A DNA stretch of 64,000 bases from contig JAFLCU010000007.1 in the NCBI GenBank assembly GCA_017303355.1, positions 62,001-126,000 of the forward strand. The letters are read 5' to 3'. Positions 36,292-45,123 of the stretch are shown here, piece after piece (position 1 is the stretch's first letter; each line of letters begins with the position of its first letter). The stretch comes from Caulobacterales bacterium (GTDB lineage: Bacteria > Pseudomonadota > Alphaproteobacteria > Caulobacterales > Aquidulcibacteraceae). Below the pieces are notes generated by a model. That model searched no databases, was not told where the DNA came from, and saw only the letters and a program-made list of their open reading frames with translations. The translations under genes were made by a program, and so were the position numbers.

Positions 36292-37083
36292 ATGAGTTTC
36301 GCAGACGTCGTTTCCGCGCTTGTCCCGGAAGGGGAGTGCTTCGCCATCGATGCGCCAGAGGATTGGTCGCAAGGACGCACGCTCTATGGCGGCATGACCG
36401 CCGCGCTCGGCTATGAAGCCGTGAAACGCGCGCACGGCGATTTGCCGCCTTTGCGTTCGGCGCAATTCACCTTTGTCGGCCCCGCTTCTGGCCGACTGCG
36501 CTTTACGTCGCCTTTGCTGCGACGTGGCCGCTCGTCGGCGATCTTCGCCAGTGAATGCGTGAATGACGATGGCGTCGTTGCCCGCGCGGTGTTCGTGTGT
36601 GGCGGTGCGCGCGAAAGCAAAATCGCACACGATTATTTGCCGATGCCGAAAGCCGAAGCGCCAGAGGCGTGCCACTCGTTCCGCAAGGAGGGCGCGGCGG
36701 CTTCGCGCGGGTTCTGGAACAATTTTGAGACGCGCCTCGCCGCCGGGGGCCGCATCATGGAGCAGAGCGCGCCGCGTCCGGAGTTTGGCGTCTGGACGCG
36801 GTTTCTCGATGCGGGCGCGGCTGATCCGATCACGGCGCTCTTGGCGCTCGCCGATTGCTTGCCACCCGCGGCGATGGTGCATTTCCCTCAGCCTGGCCCG
36901 ATCAGTACGATGACCTGGACCGTCGATGTGACGGCGCCGCCGGCGAAGCTTGACGCGTGGCATTTGCTTTGGGCGTCGAGCGAACACGCCGCGCACGGTT
37001 ATTCCATGCAAGCGATGACGCTATGGGATAATGCAGGCCGCCCGCTCGCGGTAGGCCGGCAGGCGGTAGCGATCTTCGTCTAG
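36292..37083 (+). CDS. Thioesterase family protein (double hotdog)
   Basis: A 263-residue protein with two hotdog halves, related to acyl-CoA thioesterases (TesB-like). Visible features are DWSQGRTLYGGMTAALGYEA in the first half (the GR.LYGG segment is typical), RSAQFTFVGPASGRL, and in the second half PISTMTWTVDVTAPP with WHLLWASSEHAAHGYSMQ. It would hydrolyse an acyl-CoA; the chain length is not predictable. It starts 6 bp after the SDR gene and overlaps the convergent MBL-fold gene by 4 bp. Confidence 0.85.
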   Translation: MSFADVVSALVPEGECFAIDAPEDWSQGRTLYGGMTAALGYEAVKRAHGDLPPLRSAQFTFVGPASGRLRFTSPLLRRGRSSAIFASECVNDDGVVARAVFVCGGARESKIAHDYLPMPKAEAPEACHSFRKEGAAASRGFWNNFETRLAAGGRIMEQSAPRPEFGVWTRFLDAGAADPITALLALADCLPPAAMVHFPQPGPISTMTWTVDVTAPPAKLDAWHLLWASSEHAAHGYSMQAMTLWDNAGRPLAVGRQAVAIFV

Positions 37084-37817
37084 GAATAGCGCTTCGAGGT
37101 TCGCTGCTCGCTGATATCTGCAGCGACCTGCTCGGCGCCGGCATAGCCGGTGATGCGATCGGCGACGAACGGGTTGTTCTGGCGCTCGCGTCCAAACGTA
37201 GATGTTGGCCCATGGCCGGGCACGAATGCGATGTCCTCGCCAAGCGGCCAGAGCTTGGTCGTAATGGAATCGATCAGATCCTGATGATTGCCTTGCGGGA
37301 AATCCGTGCGGCCGATCGAGCCCGCGAACAGCACGTCGCCGACGAAGGCGATGCGCGCGTCCTTATTGTGAATCACCACGTGTCCCGGCGTGTGGCCGGG
37401 CGTGTGTGAAACACCGAAGCGAACGCCTTCGAATTCGAGCACTTCGCCGTCTTCGAAATAGCGATCAGGCGTCACGTTTTGCAGCCCCTGCACGCCATAG
37501 CGCTGGCCGCCTTGCTCGATCAGGTCGAGCCAGAATTGGTCGTCGCGATGCGGGCCTTCCACGGCGACGCCGAACCGCGCTCGCAATTCGGCGGCGGCGC
37601 CGGCATGATCGAAATGGCCATGCGTCAGCCAGATTCGCGTGAGCGTCAGCCCGAAATGATTGAGCGCGCCGACGAGCTTCTCAATATCGCCGCCGGGATC
37701 GACAAGCGCCGCGTTCTTGGTTTCGTCGTTCCAGATCAACGAGCAATTCTGCTGCAGCGGTGTCACCGGAATGATGCGGATCTGCAGCTTGGGCTGCTCT
37801 GGTGGCGTTTCGGTCAT
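37080..37817 (-). CDS. MBL-fold metallo-hydrolase (glyoxalase II-like)
   Basis: A 245-residue metallo-beta-lactamase-fold hydrolase with the metal motif THGHFDHAG at about residues 65-73, TPGHTPGHVV further on (metal histidine), FVGDVLFAGSIGRTDFPQGN (metal aspartate) and the final histidine in FVPGHGPTST. This set is typical of YcbL/glyoxalase-II-like enzymes that cleave thioesters such as S-lactoylglutathione. Two Zn2+/Fe ions are likely. It is followed by a small-peptide locus on the same strand orientation but beyond a terminator. Confidence 0.93.
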   Translation of the reverse strand: MTETPPEQPKLQIRIIPVTPLQQNCSLIWNDETKNAALVDPGGDIEKLVGALNHFGLTLTRIWLTHGHFDHAGAAAELRARFGVAVEGPHRDDQFWLDLIEQGGQRYGVQGLQNVTPDRYFEDGEVLEFEGVRFGVSHTPGHTPGHVVIHNKDARIAFVGDVLFAGSIGRTDFPQGNHQDLIDSITTKLWPLGEDIAFVPGHGPTSTFGRERQNNPFVADRITGYAGAEQVAADISEQRTSKRYS

Positions 37818-37874
37818 GTCCCCTAGGTGTCGGCTTTAGCACGCCCGCGCAAGCGTTCACGCTGCGCCGGCATG

Positions 37875-37914
37875 AAGAAGGCCGCGGAGGGGGAGCATCC
37901 TCCGCGGCCTTCTT
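37875..37914. terminator. Strong hairpin terminator after small-peptide pair
   Basis: AAGAAGGCCGCGGAGG (37875-37890) pairs perfectly with CCTCCGCGGCCTTCTT (37899-37914). It lies 26 bp downstream of the minus-strand peptide gene ending at 37940 and also upstream of the MBL-fold gene. Confidence 0.85.
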
Positions 37915-37939
37915 GGCGGCTGTCAGGTGCGCCGGGGGT

Positions 37940-38032
37940 TTAGGCGACGATCTGCGCCGCTTGGCTCAACGTGGCCATAGCCATCGGTGCGAATACGGCG
38001 CAGGCAGCGATCAGGGCATAAAACCTGGTCAT
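37940..38032 (-). CDS. Small hydrophobic peptide, MTKFY...QAAQIVA family
   Basis: A 30-codon gene opening MTRFYALIAACAVFAP, with an AMA motif and the ending TLSQAAQIVA. GAGAG lies 8 bases before the ATG. It begins 31 bp after the stop of its neighbour at 38064 and is 26 of 30 residues identical to it by eye, so the pair looks like a tandem duplication on one message. The terminator at 37875-37914 follows. Membrane or secreted peptide; function unknown. Confidence 0.75.
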   Translation of the reverse strand: MTRFYALIAACAVFAPMAMATLSQAAQIVA

Positions 38033-38063
38033 GTGAGTGGCTCTCAGATTCAGGTTGGGCCGA

Positions 38064-38156
38064 TCAGGCGACGATTTGGGCGGCTTGGTTCAGCGTGGCG
38101 AAAGCCATCGGTGCGAACACGGCGCAGGCGGCGATCAGGGCATAAAACTTGGTCAT
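38064..38156 (-). CDS. Small hydrophobic peptide, MTKFY...QAAQIVA family
   Basis: A 30-codon gene opening MTKFYALIAACAVFAP, with an AFA motif and the ending TLNQAAQIVA. AGGAG lies 8 bases before the ATG. It is the first gene of a tandem pair and follows a promoter laid out as at the other loci (38157-38243). One Lys near the N-terminus, ~15 hydrophobic residues and a small-x-small motif fit a minimal signal peptide; a single short membrane helix fits as well. Confidence 0.78.
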   Translation of the reverse strand: MTKFYALIAACAVFAPMAFATLNQAAQIVA

Positions 38157-38243
38157 CTCGGTTGCTCCTCGTTTCGAAGCATCATCGCTTCGATGAAGAG
38201 AGCCTACCGGCGTGCTCGCCTTGTCGCCGTGCCCTTGGTCACA
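38157..38243 (-). promoter_or_regulatory. Promoter with CRP-like box and 5' hairpin for small-peptide pair
   Basis: Box TGTGA-CCAAGG-GCACG at 38228-38243; -10-like hexamer TAGGCT at 38206-38201, again 29.5 bp from the box centre. The predicted start near 38194 begins a leader whose first structure is TCGAAGC/GCTTCGA (38193-38174), followed by GAGGAGCAA. The half-site GCACG is one base off TCACG. Confidence 0.55.
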
Positions 38244-38344
38244 GCAGTTGTGCTTATGGCCTAGGTCGTTTGGCGCGGAAAGAGTGGCCGGTGGCGCCGG
38301 TGTCGTCGCGTGTGAAACACCGCGTACGCAGGCAATTTCGTGGA

Positions 38345-39370
38345 TTAATTTCCCACCAATTTCGCCACACCCCGATAGGCGTCGGCGGCGATCAATTCTT
38401 GCGGCGCACCGGCTGTTTTGCTGCGGAGCTCGGCGCTCCAGAGCACGTCGTATGCTGCATTGAGTTTCTTCGCGGTCCACAGCCGCGCCTGCGCGGCGAC
38501 GGCGTCGCGCTCCTTCCAGAACACAGGCGGGCGCAGCTTGCCGATTGCGTCCGTCGGGTTCATGCCACTGTCGATGAGTGCGCGCGCGTCGCGCAATTGG
38601 TGCAGCCGGCGCAATAGCGCGCGCAAGGCCGAGATGCCGGAGAGGGCGTCGATGCGCGCCAGCGCTTCGACGGCTTGAGCCGCCTTGCCCTGCGCCGCCG
38701 CCAGCGAAGCAGCGTCCAGCGCGCTCTCAGCCTCGCTCGCCATCAGCGCCTCAAGATCCTCGGTGCTGACGCGCCTGCCAAGCTCGTGCGCATAAAGCGC
38801 CAGCTTCTCGATCTCGCGCGCGGCGAGGCCGCGGTCGGACGGCAATAGCGAAAGAAACGTTTCCTCCGCGTCGCGATCGAATTCGATCTTCAATTCCTTC
38901 GCCAATGCCTTGGCGTATTGCGCGCGCTCCGCCTCGGTCTCTTCGTAGAAGGCGATGACGCCGGCATGCTTGGCGTTGGCGAACGCCTTCACCAGCGCGG
39001 CGGTTGAACCGAGATCGCCTGCCTCGACGATTAGGTAGCCGCATGGCGCGCCGGCTTCGATATCCTTTAGCGCGTCGCTGATCGCATCGTCGGCGCTTTT
39101 GCCGGAGACACGCGCCCAGACGATCGTTGGGCCGCCGAGCAGCGATTGCGCGGCCAGCGCGTCGGCGAGCCGGGCGCTATCCTTCCTGATCTCGTCTTCG
39201 CCGAGCTTGGTGACGGCGTAGGGGTCATCGGATTTGCCGACCGCCCAGGCCGCAAGTGTTTGCGCCGCTTCGTGCGCGAAACTCTCGTTCGGCCCATAAA
39301 GCAGCACAGCGCGGACCGCTTTGTCCGGCTTGTCCAGAAAGCGCCGGATGGAGGCGCCGGCGATTTTCAT
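38345..39370 (-). CDS. holA: DNA polymerase III subunit delta
   Basis: Clamp-loader subunit that opens the beta ring. The 341 residues open MKIAGASIRRFLDKPDKAVRAVLLYGPNE (parts: IRRFLDKPDKAV and VLLYGPNESFAHEAA), with the AAA+-like domain lacking a Walker A as in other delta subunits, and the C-terminal collar domain (ISALRALLRRLHQLRDARAL, LRPPVFWKERDAVAAQARLW). Its start overlaps the lptE stop as TGATG. The order leuS-lptE-holA, then parB, matches Caulobacter. Confidence 0.94.
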   Translation of the reverse strand: MKIAGASIRRFLDKPDKAVRAVLLYGPNESFAHEAAQTLAAWAVGKSDDPYAVTKLGEDEIRKDSARLADALAAQSLLGGPTIVWARVSGKSADDAISDALKDIEAGAPCGYLIVEAGDLGSTAALVKAFANAKHAGVIAFYEETEAERAQYAKALAKELKIEFDRDAEETFLSLLPSDRGLAAREIEKLALYAHELGRRVSTEDLEALMASEAESALDAASLAAAQGKAAQAVEALARIDALSGISALRALLRRLHQLRDARALIDSGMNPTDAIGKLRPPVFWKERDAVAAQARLWTAKKLNAAYDVLWSAELRSKTAGAPQELIAADAYRGVAKLVGN

Positions 39371-39864
39371 CAGCCGCCCGTGTGCTCCGAGCGCGCCTGC
39401 GCCATGCGCAGCGCCAATTCGGCGCGCATGCGCTGGGCCATGGTTTCGGCCGCGCGTTCGCGCGCATCATCCTGTGCGGCGATTTCGCCGAACGCGGCGG
39501 TCGGGATGTCGTATGTGACGACCGATGTAACCGAGCCGCGCATCACTTGCTGGCCGGGCGTCGCTGGCGTCAGCACGTAATTGGCGACGAGGCGCAGTTC
39601 CGCGCGCGTCGCGGATTCGTCGCGGCGGATGCCAAGCGGGATCACTTCCTCGGCCAAAGTGATCTCAAGCTGCATCGGCGTCGCGCCATTGTTCTCGGCC
39701 GCGAGCATGCGATCGAGTTCGGTCTTCAGCACGTGGCCGGCCTTGCCCTCGATTTCGACAACATGCACCGGGCCGATGGCAGCGCCTCCGCCGGCGGGCG
39801 CGTACATCGGCTGAAAGCCGCAGGCGGCGAGCAAGAGGGTGAGGCTGGCGATCAATACGCGCAT
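39370..39864 (-). CDS. lptE: LPS-assembly lipoprotein LptE
   Basis: Lipoprotein plug of the outer-membrane LPS translocon LptD-LptE. The 164 residues start MRVLIASLTLLLAACGFQPMY, with an LAAC lipobox followed by the CGFxPxY motif typical of LptE. The rest includes YVLTPATPGQQVMRGSVTSV and a C-terminal helix (ERAAETMAQRMRAELALRMA). A start at 39864 gives the canonical lipoprotein signal; the longer frame from 39933 does not. It lies 28 bp after leuS and overlaps holA by 1 bp. Confidence 0.93.
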   Translation of the reverse strand: MRVLIASLTLLLAACGFQPMYAPAGGGAAIGPVHVVEIEGKAGHVLKTELDRMLAAENNGATPMQLEITLAEEVIPLGIRRDESATRAELRLVANYVLTPATPGQQVMRGSVTSVVTYDIPTAAFGEIAAQDDARERAAETMAQRMRAELALRMAQARSEHTGG

Positions 39865-39892
39865 CAGGGGTTTCTCCGCCCACGATCCTACA

Positions 39893-42529
39893 TCAGTTCG
39901 CGACGATATTGACGATCCTATCGGTGACGACAATCACCTTACGGACCGTCTGGCCTTCGAGGAATTGCGCCACCAGCGGGTGCTCCAGCGCCATTTTCTC
40001 GACATCGGCTTGCGCCGCGCCCTTTGGCGCTTCGATCTCGGCGCGTTTCTTTCCGTTCACCTGGATCGGCAATGTGACGCTGGTGCGCGCGGCCAAGGCC
40101 GGATCGGCCTCGGGCCAGGGTGCGGTCGCGACAAAGCCCAGGAAGCCGAGCTTCTCCCAGCATTCCTCGGCCAAGTGCGGCATGAACGGCGAGATGAGCT
40201 GCGCCAGGATGCGCAACGCTTCGCCGCGCGCGAACAGGCTGCCGCCATCTTCGCTTTTCAGCTTGGCGATGGCGTTGACGAGTTCGTAGCAACGCGCGAC
40301 CGCGACATTGAAGCGGAAGTTCTCGATATCGTCGGTGACGCTCTGGATGGCGCGGTGCGCGAGTTGGCGCAGCGCGTGCGCTTCCGGTTCCATCGCCGGC
40401 GCGGGCTCGCCGGGCTTCGGTGCGGGGTGGCCGTGCGCGTCGGTGAGCGACCAAACGCGCTGCACGAAATTCCATGCGCCTTTGACGCCGGAGGCGGTCC
40501 ACTCCACGTCGCGCTCGGGCGGTGAATCGGAGAGCACGAACCAGCGCGCGACGTCCGCGCCGAAATCGTTCACGAACGCGTCGAGGTCGACGACGTTCTT
40601 TTTCGATTTCGACATCTTCTCGATCGCGCCGACATCAACAGGCGCACCGGTGTTCAGTTCGATGCGCTTGCCATCCTTGATGTCGGTGTCTTCCGGCAAC
40701 AGCCAGGCGCCGGCGGCGGACTTATAGGTCTCATGCACCACCATGCCTTGCGTGAAGAGGCTGGCGAAGGGCTCGCCATCGGCGACGCCATCGAGAAAGC
40801 CGCAATCACGCATCGCGCGGGTAAAGAAGCGGGCATAGAGCAGGTGGAGCACGGCGTGCTCGACGCCGCCGACATATTGATCGACCGGCAGCCAATAGCC
40901 CGCGAGCTTTTTGTCGAACGGCGCGTCCGGATTGTTCGGATCGGTGAAGCGCGCGAAATACCAGCTCGAATCCACGAAGGTGTCGAGCGTGTCGGTTTCG
41001 CGCTGCGCGTCGCCGGCGCAGCTTGGGCACTTCACGTGCTTCCACGTCGGGTGGCGATCGAGCGGGTTGCCGGGCTTATCCTTGTCGAACGTCACATCCT
41101 CCGGCAGCGCGACCGGCAGGTCCTTTTCCGGCACCGGCACGACGCCGCACGTGGCGCAATGGATCGCCGGGATCGGGCAGCCCCAATAGCGCTGGCGTGA
41201 AACACCCCAATCGCGCAGGCGCCATTGCGTCGTCGCTTCGCCCTTTTCGAGCTTCACCAATTCATCGATCGCGCGCGTGATCGCGTCGCGCGTGCCAAGG
41301 CCGTCGAGGAATTTGGAATTGTAGATCACGCCGTCGTCGGCGAAGGCTTCGTCCGTCACGGCGTACGTGGCCGCATCGGCGCCCGGCGGCAACACGACGG
41401 GTTTGAACGGCAGATTGTATTTGTTGGCGAAATCGAGGTCACGCTGATCGCCCGCGGGCGAGCCGAAGATCGCGCCCGTGCCGTAGGTCGAGAGCACGAA
41501 ATTCGCGCCCCACACGGGCAAAATCCAATTCGGATCGAACGGGTGGCGCACGCGCACGCCCAGATCGACGCCGAATTTCGGCGCTTTCTCGATGTCAGCT
41601 TCGGATGTGCCGAGATGCGCGCATTGCTCGATGAATTTCGCGACCTCGGGATTGTGCGCGGCGATCGCTTTGGTCAGCGGATGATCCGGCGCCAGCGCCA
41701 GGAAACTCGCGCCGAACAACGTGTCGGGGCGGGTGGTGTAAACTTCGATTGGATCGCGCGCGTGGTTCGGCTCGCCCGCTGGCGATGCGGGCAGGAAAGC
41801 TGGCGCGCTTTCGATGTCCCACCAGATCTTCGCGCCTTGGCTTTTACCGATCCAGTTCGACTGCATCAGGCGAACTTTGTCCGGCCACTTCGTCAGCTTC
41901 TCGATTGCGGCGAGCAAATCCTCGGCGTAGGCCGTGACCTTGAACATCCATTGCTCGAGTTCGCGCGTTTCCACCGGCGCGCCCGAGCGCCAGCCCTTGC
42001 CGTCCACCACTTGCTCGTTCGCGAGCACGGTGTTGTCGACGGGGTCCCAATTCACTTTCTGCTTCTTGCGATAGACGAGGCCTTTTTTCCAAAAGGCCAC
42101 GAACATCGCTTGCTGGTGCTTGTAGTAAGTCGCATCGCAGGTCGCGAGTTCGCGCGACCAATCGATGGCGAGGCCCAGCAATTTCAGCTGCTCGCGCATC
42201 GCCGCGATATTGTCGTAGGTCCAGCCCTTCGGATGGATGCCGCGCTCCATCGCCGCGTTTTCCGCCGGCAAGCCGAACGCGTCCCAGCCCATCGGGTGCA
42301 GCACGTTATAGCCGTTTGAGCGGCGGAAGCGCGCGATCACATCGCCCATCGTGTAATTGCGCGAATGGCCCACATGGATGCGTCCCGACGGATAGGGAAA
42401 CATCTCAAGCACGTAGGCTTTCTTCTTGCCTTTGGCTTCTTCAGGGGCGAGCGCGCGATCAATCGCGGACGCGGCCCACCGCGCGCGCCATTTCGGCTCT
42501 ACTTCACGATGATTGTAACGGGTCGACAT
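39893..42529 (-). CDS. leuS: Leucine--tRNA ligase
   Basis: Class I synthetase charging tRNA-Leu. The 878 residues have the HIGH-type motif [19 protein letters not shown] at about residues 46-64, the editing domain with [20 protein letters not shown], the zinc-like insert around [18 protein letters not shown], and the KMSKS motif [12 protein letters not shown] at about 636-647. The anticodon-binding and C-terminal domains are present ([28 protein letters not shown]). First gene of leuS-lptE-holA. Confidence 0.98.
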   Translation of the reverse strand: MSTRYNHREVEPKWRARWAASAIDRALAPEEAKGKKKAYVLEMFPYPSGRIHVGHSRNYTMGDVIARFRRSNGYNVLHPMGWDAFGLPAENAAMERGIHPKGWTYDNIAAMREQLKLLGLAIDWSRELATCDATYYKHQQAMFVAFWKKGLVYRKKQKVNWDPVDNTVLANEQVVDGKGWRSGAPVETRELEQWMFKVTAYAEDLLAAIEKLTKWPDKVRLMQSNWIGKSQGAKIWWDIESAPAFLPASPAGEPNHARDPIEVYTTRPDTLFGASFLALAPDHPLTKAIAAHNPEVAKFIEQCAHLGTSEADIEKAPKFGVDLGVRVRHPFDPNWILPVWGANFVLSTYGTGAIFGSPAGDQRDLDFANKYNLPFKPVVLPPGADAATYAVTDEAFADDGVIYNSKFLDGLGTRDAITRAIDELVKLEKGEATTQWRLRDWGVSRQRYWGCPIPAIHCATCGVVPVPEKDLPVALPEDVTFDKDKPGNPLDRHPTWKHVKCPSCAGDAQRETDTLDTFVDSSWYFARFTDPNNPDAPFDKKLAGYWLPVDQYVGGVEHAVLHLLYARFFTRAMRDCGFLDGVADGEPFASLFTQGMVVHETYKSAAGAWLLPEDTDIKDGKRIELNTGAPVDVGAIEKMSKSKKNVVDLDAFVNDFGADVARWFVLSDSPPERDVEWTASGVKGAWNFVQRVWSLTDAHGHPAPKPGEPAPAMEPEAHALRQLAHRAIQSVTDDIENFRFNVAVARCYELVNAIAKLKSEDGGSLFARGEALRILAQLISPFMPHLAEECWEKLGFLGFVATAPWPEADPALAARTSVTLPIQVNGKKRAEIEAPKGAAQADVEKMALEHPLVAQFLEGQTVRKVIVVTDRIVNIVAN

Positions 42530-42589
42530 GCCTACGCCCCTTAGAGGAGCGCATGATTTCCGGCAATGGCGCCCTCTGTCCGTGTCCGA

Positions 42590-43045
42590 TTAGTCGCGAA
42601 GCTGGCTCAGGCGCAGCTGGCGCGCGCGCGTAAGGATCGCGTTCTCGATCTGGATTTCGGTGTCGGGATCAACCGTCGCGTCGGTCCAGACGCCGTTCAC
42701 TTGTTGCTGGCGGAAGATCGAGACGTTCAGCGCGTCGGCGCGCAGGCGCGTGTCGAGAATATAAACGGTCGCCTTGAAGCGCTCGTTCGGCGCGGCGGGG
42801 TCGGAGTGCCAGTCGGTGATGATGATGCCGCCAAACGGATCGGCCGAAGCGAGCGGCATGAAGTTCAGCGTGTCGAGCGAAGCGCGCCACAGGAACGAGT
42901 TGACGCCGATGCCTTCCTCAACATTCGAACCGGCCGACGACGACCCACGGTCGTTGCCGCCGCCGAACATGGAGCAGGCGGAGAGCCCGAGCACGGCGAC
43001 CGTTAAAAGTGCGCCCTTCACGAGCATGCGCCCAGCCTGCGACAT
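42590..43045 (-). CDS. DUF3576 family lipoprotein
   Basis: A 151-residue lipoprotein: the signal MSQAGRMLVKGALLTVAVLG ends in the lipobox LSAC, followed by SMFGGGNDRGSSS and the conserved block NSFLWRASLDTLNFMPLAS and DPFGGIIITDWHSDP. This block is the DUF3576 signature, a family of unknown function in alphaproteobacteria. I start at 43045 because GGAGG sits 8 bases before that ATG; the ATG at 43051 lies too close. It is 60 bp upstream of leuS on the same strand. Confidence 0.88.
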   Translation of the reverse strand: MSQAGRMLVKGALLTVAVLGLSACSMFGGGNDRGSSSAGSNVEEGIGVNSFLWRASLDTLNFMPLASADPFGGIIITDWHSDPAAPNERFKATVYILDTRLRADALNVSIFRQQQVNGVWTDATVDPDTEIQIENAILTRARQLRLSQLRD

Positions 43046-43329
43046 CAGCATTCCCTCCGCGTTCGTAGAGGCCGCTTCATCCCCTGAAGCGGCGCGAGCG
43101 CCCATATAACATGCGCCCGCCCGAGGGCCAGGGGTCCACTGCGAACCCGGCGATGTTGTGGCGGGGCCTCGCCTGGCCGGCGAAGGTCTGGTTGCCGCAA
43201 GGGAACTTTGGCTTGGCTGCCCAGTTTTTGACGAAATATTCGCAGGACCTGTGTCCTAAAGTTCACTGCGGATCAGTATCGATTCGGCTATATTCGTCAG
43301 CTAAGGCTCACCGAGCTGAGGGGATTAAG

Positions 43330-43776
43330 GTGTTTAAGGCGTCTGCATTGATGCTCGCTGGGGCCGCCGTTTTGGCGACAGCCGGTGTCGCGCATGCGCA
43401 GGACGCCCCTGCGGCCTCGGCCGTGGTCGCCCCGGCCCGCTCGGAAGTGCCGTGGTACCAGCGCTTCACCACCTCCAGCGGCGTCACCGAAAATATCACG
43501 GGCGACACCGAGAATGACCGTATCCTGGCCCCGGCTTGGACGCTGAATCAACGCTGGGGCGTCACCGTGGACGTGCGCGAAGCCCAGCGCATTGAGCGGC
43601 TGCCGGAAGGCCGTGGCGACCAGACCTCGGTCGGCGCCTTCTACCAGTTCACGCCGAACATGCGGGTCGGCGGTGAGTTCAGCCTGGAAACCACGCCAGC
43701 GCCAAACGCTGTCACACGCAGCGACGAGGAAGAGCCGCGCGCGGGCGTCCGCGTTGAGTCGGCGTTCCGCTTCTAA
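43330..43776 (+). CDS. NtrZ-like periplasmic regulatory protein
   Basis: A 148-residue exported protein starting at a GTG (FKASALMLAGAAVLATAGVA, then HAQ as cleavage site), preceded by GAGGGGATTAAG. The mature part is SEVPWYQRFTTSSGVTEN, WTLNQRWGVTVDVREAQR and a C-terminal beta-rich stretch (VGAFYQFTPNMRVGGEFSL). This matches my recollection of NtrZ, a small periplasmic protein reported in Caulobacter to regulate the histidine kinase NtrY, and the locus close to leuS and parB agrees. ntrY is not in this window. An alternative is an unassigned outer-membrane-related protein. Confidence 0.65.
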   Translation: MFKASALMLAGAAVLATAGVAHAQDAPAASAVVAPARSEVPWYQRFTTSSGVTENITGDTENDRILAPAWTLNQRWGVTVDVREAQRIERLPEGRGDQTSVGAFYQFTPNMRVGGEFSLETTPAPNAVTRSDEEEPRAGVRVESAFRF

Positions 43777-44372
43777 GTTTCAAGAAATGCATCGATTGCC
43801 GCGAGGCCGGCGAAACCGCGGCCCGCGAGCTTGCGCGCGTTTCGGCCATGCACGCCGCCGAGCGCGATGACGGGCATGTTCGCGCCGCGCGCCATCTGGC
43901 TGGCGTGGAAGAGCCCAAGCGGCGGATTGCCGGAGGTGCTGCGTGTTTCGAACACAGGCGCCAGCACACATGCATCCGCGCCAAACGCACGCGCCGCCAC
44001 GATCCCTTCAGCGCCATGCGCCGTGGCCGTAACCAGCGGCGCGGCATGATCGCGGCGTTTCGGGAATTGCCGTTCCGGCCAATGCACCCCGTCCGCGCCC
44101 ACGCGCGCCGCCAGTACGGGATCGGCCGCGATCAGCAGGCTGAGCCCACGACCGCGTGCAATGGCGGCGAGATCGCGCGCGACGGCGTAGCGGTTTTCCG
44201 CGCCAAAGTGACGAAAAACGATGGCCGCGCCGCGCGGCAAGCGCTTGGCGATCGCGGCCGGATCGGGTGTGCGTACCGGATCGGTGAAAAAGTACAGCGC
44301 CGGAATCGCGGGTGCGCCCGCATCGCGGTTGAGCCGCGCCGCCTGCGCCGCTAGTGCGTGTATGGACGCCAT
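43773..44372 (-). CDS. thiE: Thiamine phosphate synthase-like protein
   Basis: TIM-barrel enzyme joining HMP-pyrophosphate and HET-phosphate to thiamine monophosphate. With the ATG at 44372 the protein is 199 residues (MASIHALAAQAARLNRDAGA...). Motifs: ALYFFTDPVRTPDP at the barrel start, IVFRHFGAENRYAVA, LSLLIAADPVLAARVGADGVHWPE, and the phosphate loop VIALGGVHGRNARKL. VFETRSTSGNPPLGL is the usual PVFxTxSHxG region. It lacks the N-terminal part of longer ThiE proteins and could be a TenI-type relative. Its start overlaps the divergent yggS start. Confidence 0.8.
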   Translation of the reverse strand: MASIHALAAQAARLNRDAGAPAIPALYFFTDPVRTPDPAAIAKRLPRGAAIVFRHFGAENRYAVARDLAAIARGRGLSLLIAADPVLAARVGADGVHWPERQFPKRRDHAAPLVTATAHGAEGIVAARAFGADACVLAPVFETRSTSGNPPLGLFHASQMARGANMPVIALGGVHGRNARKLAGRGFAGLAAIDAFLET

Positions 44373-45069
44373 GACCCTCGCCACCGAACTTGCGCAAACG
44401 CGCGCCGATATCCTCGCGCGCATCGCCGCCGCCGCCGAAGCCGCGGGGCGTTCGCCGGCCAGCATACAGCTGGTTGCGGTGTCGAAGCAGCAGCCAGATG
44501 CGCGCATCGCCGCCATGCTGGCGACCGGGCAACGCCTGTTCGGCGAGAACCGCGTCCAGGAAGCGCAAGCGCGTTGGAGCGCGCGGCGCGCGGTGAGCGG
44601 TTTGCAGCTGCGCCTGATCGGCCCGCTGCAGACCAACAAGGCCGAGGACGCGGTCGCCCTGTTCGATGCGATCGATAGTCTCGATCGCCCCAAGCTTGCG
44701 GCGGCGTTGGCCGAGGCGGCGCAGAAGCTTGGCCGCAGCCCAGAATTGCTGATCCAAGTGAACACAGGCGAAGAGCCTCAGAAGGCCGGCGTGCCGCCGG
44801 CCGACGCCGACGCCTTCATCAAGGTCTCGCGCGAGACCTTTGGCCTGCCCATACGCGGGCTGATGTGCATTCCCCCGGCTGACGAAGAGCCGGCGATGCA
44901 TTTCGCGCTGCTGGCCAAGATCGCCGCCCGAAACGGTCTGTCGGAACTCAGCATGGGCATGAGCCACGATTTCGAGACCGCGATCCGCTTTGGCGCCACC
45001 CAGGTCCGGGTGGGGTCAGCGCTGTTTGGCGACAGGGCCTCGCCGGTGAGCCCGGTTGCAAAAGCGTGA
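44362..45069 (+). CDS. PLP homeostasis protein (YggS family)
   Basis: Pyridoxal-phosphate-binding protein that controls vitamin B6 and amino-acid pools. The 235 residues show AVSKQQPDARIAAML (with the PLP lysine of the VSK motif), RLFGENRVQEAQARW, LRLIGPLQTNKAEDAV, RGLMCIPPADEEPAMHFALL and the C-terminal LSMGMSHDFETAIRFGATQVRVGSALFG (parts: LSMGMSHDFETAI, GSALFG). Starts at 44362 or 44371 are both possible. The start codons of this gene and thiE on the other strand overlap within a single CCATGA word. Confidence 0.93.
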   Translation: MDAMTLATELAQTRADILARIAAAAEAAGRSPASIQLVAVSKQQPDARIAAMLATGQRLFGENRVQEAQARWSARRAVSGLQLRLIGPLQTNKAEDAVALFDAIDSLDRPKLAAALAEAAQKLGRSPELLIQVNTGEEPQKAGVPPADADAFIKVSRETFGLPIRGLMCIPPADEEPAMHFALLAKIAARNGLSELSMGMSHDFETAIRFGATQVRVGSALFGDRASPVSPVAKA

Positions 45070-45123
45070 AAGGACATGGTCATAGTCGCTGAGTTAGGCT
45101 CTAAGCCTAGATCTGGGCGGCCG

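Noticed and set aside
41225..42319. Open frame of 364 codons on the plus strand opposite leuS
   Set aside because: It is the antisense shadow of leuS in GC-rich DNA: Arg/His-rich, no domain, no ribosome site.
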